Shown in pieces: positions 46,907 to 56,887 of a stretch of 64,000 bases of DNA. Made by a program: the position numbers and the translations under genes. The notes below the pieces were generated by a model. The model was not told the origin of the DNA, searched no databases, and worked only from the letters and a program-made list of their open reading frames with translations. Each line of letters begins with the position of its first letter. Within the stretch, counting starts at the first letter, position 1. The DNA comes from Cavenderia fasciculata (Eukaryota; Evosea; Eumycetozoa; Acytosteliales; Cavenderiaceae): positions 620,001-684,000 of the forward strand of contig NW_004457737.1 of assembly GCF_000203815.1 (NCBI RefSeq), read 5' to 3'.

Positions 46907-49138
46907 ATGTCACATTTAATAGTAATAGTAACAGCTGTTTTAATGCTTTTATTGTTGAATATTGCACCTATTCATTGTGAAAATGACCCTATCCAGGGTG
47001 AAGGATACGTTTGGTCAACCTCAGAAGTAGGGAATGGTCACAGATACAAAGGATTACTTTTGACCACTCCTACAATCAAAGAGGCGATGAGTAAATGTTT
47101 AGGCTATGGAAACAATACATTTAAATCATATCTTGTCACAAGTTGAATCAAAACAAGAATGGGATTTTATTAGAACCAAGTGGTGGCCACCTACGATATG
47201 GGTCTCTGGTAAAGACATCAGAGGTATTGGGAATTACACCTATTCAAGTGGACCAGGAACCAATCAACCACTATTTAATATGTATACTGGTCAATGTTGG
47301 GGTATGTCTATTAAAAGTATCAACTCTTTATAAAATTAATTGTATTAATCATTTTTGTTTTTATTAAAGGATATTGTACATTCAATGCAGGCCAGCCATC
47401 CTTAACTCTTGCTGCTGAAGATCAATATATTTACATCAGAGGACCGACTTGGAATTTTAATAATGATAATGGTTCTAATGATCAAGTTCATACAGCAATA
47501 TGTGAATTACAGCCCATTTCAGAAGAATATATTCCATCAATCGGTACAAATGGAGGATCAATAACAATCAACAATCTATCACAATTCAACATACAAACAA
47601 TCAACATTACGTTTTCCAATCCAACCAAACAACTTGAAAAATCATGTCAAATAACTTCAAAACAAGGAACATCAATCACTTGTACTGTTCCACCTCTATC
47701 TGGACTTCATGATGTCACTGTTCAAGATGCTAGTGGAGTCAGCTCAGCACACTATGCATGGCAACCATATCCACCATTTATCAAAGCTGTCTATCCATCA
47801 TTCACTGCTAATGGATTGGTTACACTGATTGGTGATAACTTTGGTGATAACACCAATAATACGGTAGCTGTCAGTGTCTCAACATCTATAACAGATGCAC
47901 CGGCGATTGACAATATTACTAGTATTATACCTGGACAAGCATCACAGGTTACAATCAATGGGAATCATTTTGGAAGAGACAGTTCATATGTTTTGATTTC
48001 GATTCAAGGAAGTCAATGTAAATCACCAATGTTTATTGAAAACAACTATCAACAAATTACTTGTTCATTGGGTAGTGTTGAACCTTATTCAACCGATCTA
48101 AATTATACTGTTAAAATTGGAGTTGGTGGAATGCTTACAACCAAAGTTGTATCTCTTGCGAAAGAGTGTCTTAACAATTGCTCGTCACATGGCATTTGCA
48201 ATACCACGTTTGGGTCATGCAAATGTAACAGTGGTCATGAACCCCTATTGGATTGTTCAGAGTTGGTTAATCGTAGTCAATTGCTCAACACAACGATTTG
48301 GGATAACGGCATGTCACTTTTATCAACAGACCAAACGATTAGTGGTGTGATTGTCAATTTCACAACTGGTATACAATTCATTCGTGAAATCAATCATGAC
48401 CAATCAATAATTAAAACAATATCAATGGATAGTGCCGTGTGGACGCAAGAAGAGGAGAAGACATCTGCTGGTGAATTAGTATTTAATGCAAGAATGTTCA
48501 ATCAACGCACACAATTACAAGTCATGGTTGGCCAATACCAAGACACCAACACCACTTCATTTCTTGGTGAGGATATTCAAGTATCACCAAATTCAGTCAA
48601 ATATCGAATCAAAATCATTAATTGGGTATGGTCATCACCAATCAACACACTGCAGGTGATATTCCATACACAATCAGATTCAGTAGAATTTGACAAGTGT
48701 GGTAAGCTAAAAGTCAGAAGTGACATATCACGTGGTGATCAAATTATATGGACCAGAGTTCAAGTTGGAAGGACACTATTAAACTGTAAAATAGCAAGTA
48801 GAATGGTTATAGACAACTCGACAATCATTCCATCCAAAGTAACACTTCTCACCAACGATGATCCAGTCTCTCAACAAATCTGGAAAAGTCGAAAATTCAA
48901 CCTTTTAACCACATTCCACAAACCTAGATTCTCTCAATCGGTTGAACTCGATCACGTCTTCAACGCACTCATTCTTGGCGACGACTCCAACTTGCCATAT
49001 GAGTGTACTGAAGAGACATCTGATCAATGGACATTTATCATAGTCGCTGTTGTCTTATCGGCTGCACTACTCTCTAAGTGTTTTGATCAATATATTTGCA
49101 GATCGAAGATCTCTTCAAACAACATATTGTTGTATTAA
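46907..49138 (+). pseudogene. Adhesin-like copy C (lectin-like + IPT/TIG + EGF-like + ComC-like domain), damaged
   Basis: Signal peptide (VTAVLMLLLLNIAPIHC), lectin-like part, then one long open stretch from about 47350 to 49138. IPT/TIG: PPFIKAVYPSFTANGLVTLI and VTINGNHFGRDSSYVLISI. EGF-like: CSSHGICNTTFGSCKCNSG. The ComC-like domain follows. Damage relative to A and B: one extra base near 47140 shifts the frame inside the lectin-like part; about 600 bases between VSTS and TDAPAID are missing (the join is in frame); and the membrane segment stops after VVLSAALLS, then foreign sequence adds about 20 residues. Probably non-functional as a receptor; expression cannot be judged. Confidence 0.68.
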
Positions 49139-49190
49139 AGATTTTCAACGACATATAATATATAATAACACAAACCTGTTGTTTAGATCG

Positions 49191-49876
49191 ATGACATCAA
49201 TATATATATCAATATCACCAACACCACCACCACTACTTACATATCACACTAAAATAATTATAGGAGACCCTAATAAATTTACAAAAGAGCACCGTTGTTT
49301 CTCTGAGAAGTTCCCACCCGATCTATGTAATGTCTTTAGTACACAAGAGTATGCCACCATCATAAGCTCTTACAATCATGCGACAAAGGTGGATTTAAGT
49401 CGCATTACTGGCATACTAGCCGTTATAATGGTGGCTTCCTTTGCGATCATGCTCTTTCAAAACGATACAGTCACATACGCTGGTGCTGGAGTCGCTATCG
49501 TTGGTTCATTTTATATGATTGCTTACCTTCTCTTTATCAATTCAAAAGTATGTACCAATCAATCATAGAACTGCTGTTTATACACACTATGTATATTTAC
49601 GTCAACATATATTTATAGAGGAAAAGAAGCATCCATGAGTTGAATGAAGAATACAATATGATGTTTGCGCAAAGAGGTGTATCATTTGGACTAGAATATA
49701 TAGCTTCTCTATACAGGCTTTCAATTCGGTATCCTTTAGGACCACCACAATCACCACCAACATACTCTGACATGAATCATAATCAAAATAATTATATTAT
49801 TAATAATAATTACAACAATCAAGATACCATCATTGAAAATCCTTGGAATGGAGTAATGTTAAATAATATTAGTTAA
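49191..49876 (+). CDS. G3: two-membrane-segment protein, paralogue of G1, 2 exons
   Basis: Exons 49191..49547 and 49619..49876 give 204 residues. I use the ATG at 49191, which matches the G1 start region; the reading frame upstream is the tail of copy C. Sequence order as in G1: Pro-rich start (SPTPPPLLTYHTKI), FSEKFPPDLCNVFSTQEYAT, two hydrophobic segments (GILAVIMVASFAIMLF; GVAIVGSFYMIAYLLFI), then after the intron RKRSIHELNEEYNMMFAQRG. The Asn-rich tail is low complexity. Looks intact. Confidence 0.72.
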
Positions 49877-50174
49877 TAATTAAAATTCAATCGGAGGGTC
49901 CCAAGCACAATTAATATTGTATTATTATTAATCATCTAAATATCATCTAATCAGGTGATGCATCTTCATCATCATCAGCACCCAAGAATTAATTAATTAA
50001 AAGATTAGATATACTATATTACAATATAATTATTATTATTATTATTATTATTGTACATTTTATTTTAAATTAAATAAATAAATAAAGTTTTGTTCATTCG
50101 TCGGTCAGTCGGTCGGATTGTGTTTGTATAGAATTAAAATACAATTATAAATTAAATTAGATCATTGATCAAAT

Positions 50175-50423
50175 TTACCATTTGCACCAATATGGACGAG
50201 AGAATGCTGATGTTTGATTGATATTCATCATTGATTGATGTGAACTATTATTACTATTATTGATCATTGTATTTGAATTAAATGATTGACCAATTGATGA
50301 TGAGAATTGGTTGATCGATGAAATATTGGATAATGTTTCTAGAAAATTAAATGAAATAATATTAATATAAATATTCAATCGAAATGACATCATTGGGCTA
50401 TAGTTATACATACTGAAAAGCAT
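50175..50423 (-). CDS. X2: small protein of X family, 2 exons
   Basis: Exon 1 50423..50414, exon 2 50338..50175, TAA stop. 57 residues: MLFKTLSNISSINQFSSSIG, an Asn/Ser-rich middle, TSAFSRPYWCKW at the end. Upstream about 400 bases are nearly identical to those of X1. Divergent partner Y1 starts 844 bases away. Confidence 0.78.
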   Translation of the reverse strand: MLFSMYNYSPMMSFRLNIYINIISFNFLETLSNISSINQFSSSIGQSFNSNTMINNSNNSSHQSMMNINQTSAFSRPYWCKW

Positions 50424-50992
50424 TTTAATAATTAAAGTATTTGGTGTGTTTAAAAGATAACTTGAATATTTAGTTGATTGTTGTTGTTGTTGTTGATTTG
50501 ATGATATTAAATAATAATGAATTACAATTGTATTTATAGTCGTCTATCATTTGTGATTATCATCAGTCACTGAGGGGGTTGACAACACCTGTTTAACCAA
50601 CATTGATAGAATGTTGTTGTCATCAGTAGAGTGACAATCTGGAAAATGATAGTGTCATGTGTTTAAACATTGAATTCCATGCCCGATATTAATTTGATTG
50701 GAATGCGTTATGTGTGTGTGTGTTGTGAGTTGTGTGTGATGATGTATTAATCTACACAATATTAGTTGTGTGTTGTGTTGATGTGCTTGACAAAAACTTA
50801 AATTCGATAGTATCCAGAATCAAATCATTCTATCACTACTATTTTTTGCTGTATCTATCCATCCATATACATCATCATCATTCCAAGTCAATATGAAAAA
50901 GGAGTATTCCTATTCCAATTAAGATGACGAAATCAATCAAGCCAGTCGACACTTGATATTAGCATTCCCATTTCCAAATGACAACATTCGAT

Positions 50993-51023
<31 letters not shown>

Positions 51024-51266
51024 AGCGCTTAACGTGTGTGCGTAATGTTATAGATTAAGATTATTATAAGCTTTTAAAATATTCTATCTTTCTATCATCA
51101 ACACCACGCAAGTGAGTAGATACAACAATGTAAGAGTATAAATAGAGAGTGTCCAAGAAGATGAAAGTTATAATCATCAATCCAACCAACCATCCAATTA
51201 ATTAAATAACGATACCCAAATTAATTAAATTCCAAAGCAAACTCTTATCTCTCCATTCTAGAAAAA
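50424..51266. promoter_or_regulatory. Bidirectional spacer of module 2 (X2/Y1)
   Basis: 843 bases with TATAAATACA toward X2 (50529-50538) and TATAAATAGA toward Y1 (51137-51146). Contains a (GAT)n tract at about 50995-51021. Shared with module 1 over most of its length. Confidence 0.7.
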
Positions 51267-51505
51267 ATGATATTTAGTAAGTATTAATAATAATAAGGTG
51301 ATACAACTTTTATCAAATATACTAACCAATCTATTCTATTCCCATAGCAACTCTTTCAAAGATCTCTATCTCTATGAAGCAATCTGTATCATCATCATCA
51401 AAGCAATTGATCAGCTCTAATGACCAACTTGAACAACTCCAACAACAATCAACCAATTCATTATGTAGATTCAGTCGTCCATCATGGGCATTTGGATACT
51501 GTTAG
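51267..51505 (+). CDS. Y1: small protein of Y family, 2 exons
   Basis: Exon 1 51267..51276 (ATGATATTTA), intron GTAAGTATT...CATAG, exon 2 51348..51505. 55 residues: MIFTTLSKISISMKQS, Ser-rich, Gln-rich, then CRFSRPSWAFGYC. No signal peptide or membrane segment. The early intron, the M-[LI]-F-x-TLS start and the RPxW near the end are shared with X. Confidence 0.78.
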
Positions 51506-52729
51506 CTGTTTATTGATTAGATATATACACTACGACTTGTTGATATATATATATATACAAACATAGACTGACCGACCTATTTATTACTATTTTCATTCAT
51601 CGATATTTCGAATGATTAAAACAATAAAAAAAAACAAAGAAGTAATGATTGTACATCGATTTTTTTTGTTATTATTTTATAATGATCATCAAATGCATTG
51701 ATATAATAGATAGATTTAGTTGAATGTTTACTCCCAGATACTTATAAGAGTCGCAAGTTCAGAGAAAAGGAAGAGGAAGAGGAAGAGCACCAATTTTAAT
51801 AACTTTCGAGACCTTTAGTTTTAGATCTTCTAGTGTTGATTGACATGTAATGGTATGACATAAAAGCATTGACACAGTTTACAAGTTCTTGTAATGATTC
51901 TTGCTTAGCAACATAGTTTAGATTACTACATTTAGTGCTAGCAGGTAGATTGTTGATGTGGACCTGGCGACATACCATTTTTAAGACTAAAATGGCAGCA
52001 ACGTGTTCTGCCGATTAGATCTCATTTGTCAAGAGTTGGGCATTGGGATTAACGACTTGTGTCATGTTGTTCAACCATGTTGGAGATGGATGAGCTTTCT
52101 CTTTTGATGGAAGCTTGATCATTGGTTAATGAAAGAAGGTCAACTTTGCTGGAGAAGGGTGGATGTAAAGGAAAGTGTTTAGCCAATTTGAACAAAACAG
52201 ATTCCCAACTTGCTAGAGTTGGCGACAATTAGTATGGCGAAGTGCACACAGATGGTTAAGTAAAGGTACTCTGTTTTTAACGGACCAATTTGCATACCAT
52301 GATAATATACTATCTCATTTTGCAATCGATATCTATTTTTAGGGAGCTACACATCAGTATTCTGAAAAAAACCAAGGTTTAATTATTGTTGGAAGCCGGT
52401 CTTTATTGGAGATGTTTGTTGAATTGGGATTCATTGGAATAATATTGATTGTAGTTCAAATATTCTCAATTCAACAAACAAATCCACCGGTCCATCTTTA
52501 CACAACTAAAGGTAGGTAGCAATTATAATTTATGTATGTATAAAATAAAATAAAATATGGATTGGATTGATAGAATAAATAATTTTACATTTTATTGTTT
52601 TAATTATTAGTGATTTGGTATGGTCGATTCCAAGATTGCATTTAAATTCGTCTCGGTGAATTTTAAATTGCTTTAATAAATAGAATAGAATAGGATTGAT
52701 CGATTGGTACGATTATTGATCAATCAAAT
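51506..52729. other. Intergenic stretch of unclear origin
   Basis: 1.2 kb between Y1 and X3, less AT-rich at 51960-52330. It carries repeat copy R3 and a 35-codon open stretch at 52411-52512 that starts MFVELGFIGIILIVVQIFSI and is followed by a GTAGGT donor-like site, but no convincing continuation. No gene supported. Confidence 0.45.
52565..52655 (-). repeat. Dispersed repeat R, copy R3
   Basis: On the minus strand: TGCAATCTTGGAATCGACCA then TACCAAATCAC and AAAATGTAAAATTATTTATTC. Matches R1 and R2 25 kb away. Confidence 0.6.
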
Positions 52730-52994
52730 TTACCACTTGCACCAATATGGACGAGAGAATGCTGATGTTTGATTGATATTCATCATTGATTGATGTGATC
52801 CATTATTATTATTATTATTATCATATGAATTCATTGATTGTGATTGTTGTTGACCAATCGATGATGAGAATTGGTTGATCGATGACATATTGGATAATGT
52901 TTCTAGAAAATTAATAAATAAATAATATTAATATCAATGTTTAATAGGTTAATGACAACGTTGATAGTTATAGGTTATACATACTGAAAAGCAT
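52730..52994 (-). CDS. X3: small protein of X family, 2 exons
   Basis: Exon 1 52994..52985, exon 2 52902..52730, TAA stop. 60 residues: MLFKTLSNMSSINQFSSSIG, Gln/Ser/Asn-rich middle, NQTSAFSRPYWCKW. Upstream block just before the TATA box differs from X1/X2 and matches X4. Divergent partner Y2 is 848 bases away. Confidence 0.78.
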
Positions 52995-53841
52995 TTTAAT
53001 AATTAAAGTATTTGGTGTGTTTAAAAGATAACTTGAATATTTAGTTGATTGTTGTTGTTGTTGTTGTTGTTGTTGATTTGATGATATTAAATAATAATGA
53101 ATTGCAATTGTATTTATAGTCATCCAAAAGGTGTGTGGAATAAATGAATGGTGTTGTTTATAATAAACCAACACTGATAAAATGTTGTTGTCATCAGTAG
53201 AGTGACAATCTAGAAAATGATAGTGTCATGTATTTATAAACATGGAATTATTCGGATATTCCAAAATTCCAATTTAAATTGATTGGAAATGTGGTGCGTG
53301 TGGAGTGATGATGTATTAATCTACACAATATATTATTGTGTGTTGGTGTTGTGGTTGAAAAAAAATATCTCTAATCAAAATGATTCTATCACTATAGAAC
53401 ACGTGAATGATAAGGATGATCGTTTTCACATGGAATGTACGTCAAACGAACGGTATTAGCATTCCAGCATCATCATCGCTGCGCTGTTATATATATATTC
53501 CAATAGGAAGAATTCCAAGATGAATGACGACAAATCAATCAATTTGAAAAGAGACGACATTTGTTGACACTTGATATTAGCATTGTTGCCATATATCGAA
53601 ATGACAACATGCGAGTTGTGATTGTTCGAACACATGGTGGTAATTGGCAAATGATGACATGACCACAACTCGCGTGCGATACATCCTGATTCGTCGTCAA
53701 GTTTACATCTGTAAAGATTATCAACACCGTCATGATCCAGTATAAATAGCTCTTTTGAATATCTAGTTTATCATCAAGACAATCCAAATAAACTATATTA
53801 ATTAATTAATTAATAATTAAACCAACCTCTATATTCTAAAA
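52995..53841. promoter_or_regulatory. Bidirectional spacer of module 3 (X3/Y2)
   Basis: 847 bases with TATAAATACA toward X3 (53109-53118) and TATAAATAGC toward Y2 (53741-53750). Part near X matches module 4 at high identity. Confidence 0.7.
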
Positions 53842-54101
53842 ATGATATTTAGTAAGTATTAATAATAATAACAGGTCAGATTATCTCTATTTGAATACTA
53901 ACCATATTCTTTCTATCTATAGCAACTCTTTCAAAGATCTCCATCTCTATATCTATGAAGCAATCTTCATCATCCTATTCTGTATCATCATCATCATCAT
54001 TGAACCAATTGACCGATCATCATACCGTCCAACTCCAACAACAATCTACCAATTCAATGTGTAGATTTAACCGTCCATCATGGGCATTTGGATACTGTTA
54101 A
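53842..54101 (+). CDS. Y2: small protein of Y family, 2 exons
   Basis: Exon 1 53842..53851, exon 2 53933..54101. 62 residues: MIFTTLSKISISISMKQSSS, a Ser run, Asn/Gln-rich middle (LTDHHTVQLQQQST), then MCRFNRPSWAFGYC. Nearly identical to Y3 in the second half. Confidence 0.78.
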
Positions 54102-54545
54102 TAGCACTACTACTTGTTGATATACACTGACATAAACATAGACCGACCAACCTATTTAAATATCATTCATCGATAAAGAATGATTAAACCAAACTACATA
54201 GTTTACAATAAACTTTTTCTTGTACATTTTATCTAACTATAAGTGTTTTGGTTCTTCTACTTCTTTCATTTTAATTATTAATTGTAACACTGATCTCGAA
54301 CTTCTTCTTGTGCTACGAACCAATGAAAAGAGAAAGCCAATGGGACTCAAACTATGAGGGTCACCCCACCAAAAAGTTGCCTCATTAATATTTTGTATGG
54401 TAGGAAATAAATAATTTAGTTTATTTTAGTTTATTTTAGTTGTTAGATATTCATTCTATAGTCGACCATGAATGAATATCTCTCTTTATTATAATCGATA
54501 GGTAGAGTAAAGTTTAGAATATTATATTATATATTATTTGTTGAA
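54102..54545. other. Centre of the inverted repeat of modules 3 and 4
   Basis: 444 bases between the ends of Y2 (+) and Y3 (-). AT-rich, no gene seen. Confidence 0.6.
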
Positions 54546-54795
54546 TTAACAGTATCCAAATGCCCATGATGGACGATTAAATCTACACATTGAATTGGTT
54601 GATTGTTGTTGGAGTTGGACGGTATGATGATCGGTCAATTGGTTCGATGATGATGATGATGATACAGAATAGGATGATGAAGATTGCTTCATAGAGATCT
54701 TTGAAAGAGTAGCTATAGGAATAAAATAGATTGGTTAGTATATTTGATAAATAATGTCGATTCTTTTTAGTGTTATAATACTTACTAAATATCAT
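54546..54795 (-). CDS. Y3: small protein of Y family, 2 exons
   Basis: Exon 1 54795..54786, exon 2 54712..54546, TAA stop. 58 residues: MIFTTLSKISMKQSSSSYSV, Ser run, NQLTDHHTVQLQQQST, then MCRFNRPSWAFGYC. Divergent partner X4 is 839 bases away. Confidence 0.78.
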
Positions 54796-55633
54796 TTTTA
54801 GAATAGTTAATTTAATTAAATTGGTTGCTTGGGTTGATTTGATTGTGATGATGATTATAAACTTATTGTCTTGGACACTCTCTATTTATACTCTTGCATG
54901 TTGTCATCACACGACTATGTTTAAAGTAGGATCAATCAATCAATCAATCAATCTTGCAAGTTGATCAACATGTATATCGCATTATCCATTAAATACAAAT
55001 TGTATGGAGTGTTGTCATCATTTATGTCATTTGGAAATGGGGAATGCTAATATTACTTGATTGATTTCGTCATCCATCTTGGGTTTGAACACTCACACAA
55101 TATTATTATTGATGATGGAATGCTAATATCATACATCGGTTCGTATTGTTTTATTGGACAATTGTAAGAGCTTAAAACATATTTTTGCCTTTAATATTAA
55201 CCTTTGGTATTTAGAAAAAGTAGTGATAGAATCATTTTGATCATAGATACTATCGAATTTAAGTTTTTGTCAAGCACATCAACACAACCCACAACTAATA
55301 TTGTGTAGATTAATACATCATCACACACAACTCACAACACACACATAACGCATTCCAATCAATTTGAATTGGAATTATGGAATATCCGAATAATTCCATG
55401 TTTAAACATGACACTATCATTTTCCAGATTGTCACTCTACTGATGACAACAACATTCTATCAGTGTTGGTTTATTATAAACAACACCATTCATTTATTCC
55501 ACACACCTTTTGGACGACTATAAATACAATTGCAATTCATTATTATTTAATATCATCAAATCAACAACAACAACAACAATCAACTAAATATTCAAGTTAT
55601 CTTTTAAACACACCAAATACTTTAATTATTAAA
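54796..55633. promoter_or_regulatory. Bidirectional spacer of module 4 (Y3/X4)
   Basis: 838 bases with TATAAATAGA toward Y3 (54881-54890) and TATAAATACA toward X4 (55519-55528). Inverted relative to module 3. Confidence 0.7.
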
Positions 55634-55881
55634 ATGCTTTTCAGTATGTATAACCTATAATTATAATAATCATTGTCATTAATTTAAACATTTATGCTAA
55701 TATTTTTTCTTTTATTAATTTAGAAACATTATCCAATATGTCATCGATCAACCAATTCTCATCATCGATTGGTCAATCAAATACAATGATCAACAACAAT
55801 AATAATAATAGTTCACATCAATCAATGATGAATATCAATCAAACATCAGCATTCTCACGTCCATATTGGTGCAAATGGTAA
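55634..55881 (+). CDS. X4: small protein of X family, 2 exons
   Basis: Exon 1 55634..55643, exon 2 55724..55881. 55 residues: MLFKTLSNMSSINQFSSSIG, short Asn/Ser middle, NQTSAFSRPYWCKW. The plus-strand copy shows best the ten-base first exon and CAA-rich leader. Confidence 0.78.
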
Positions 55882-56887
55882 ATTGATTGATCAATGATCA
55901 AATCGATCGATCATACTATTGTACTATTTAATTAATTAATATTTTGGCCGACTTTTATTTATTTTAACCTATTTATTTAATAAATGCATATTTAATTTAA
56001 TATCCATGTTCAACAACATGGATACTATACACCCCTACCCAATTCAAATCATCGTTAGAAGAGTATAGTTATCATCTGAAGAAGTTTATTTCTTTTGCTA
56101 CTTTTGGAGATCGATCCTTTGAGTGGACCCAAAACCTTGTGTTTTTCTTGTGGTCTGGAAAAAAAAAAAGTGTGACTTCTTGTTCGACTTACTTGCTACT
56201 GGTGTCAATAAACTTAAGACTGAGATATCAATGAAATGAAGGGTTTTAACGTTAGTTTACATGGTTTAGAGCGTAGCTCTATTGAGCGTAAAATCATGAG
56301 AAAAAAATTTAAATCTAGAAAATAAAATTATTTATTTGAATCCCAGGACTTGTGACGGTGATGAAAAAGTAAAGGTCACGGATACAACTCAAACAGATAA
56401 TAATAAATTATAGATAGATATAAAGTCACTAAAACATTCAAAGCATTTGTAAGATAACAAATGTTCAATATGTGATAGAGCAGCACTCAATCATCACTAG
56501 TTCAATCACTAATTGATCAAATTGATGTCAACCACTGAAAAGAAGAATTTAAATTAAATATCTAGAGTTGCGCTATGTGAACAACTTACAAGTGCGCCAT
56601 GGCATTGTCGATGTCGGTTTTTAGTGTTTCATATTCTACCTACCCTTTCGCAAAACCACGTGTAGCGTCAACGTCATTTGCAAAGGTAAAAGGACCTTAT
56701 TCAATATCTGTTTGACTTTGAACATATTCTCAATTATACACGTGTTTATGTTTGTCACGTGTGTACACTCCGCACATATCTAAATTAGGAAGAAGGAAAC
56801 CTATAAATATGAATGTGAAACAACGCTGACCCTTCAAGTCATTTAGTTTCTTTGTAGATAGAGCTCTATACTAGAGTAATTCAAATC
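55882..56887. other. Intergenic, with a possible relic of the next gene's 3' end
   Basis: 1 kb. At about 56418-56438 the word ATATAAAGTCACTAAAACAT matches the region just after the stop of the downstream gene (59088-59108). No ORF supported. Confidence 0.45.

Noticed and set aside
51796-51978. 60-codon ORF in the Y1-X3 gap, possible mobile element relic
   Set aside because: No polymerase, integrase or transposase motif could be read, and no terminal repeats were found.
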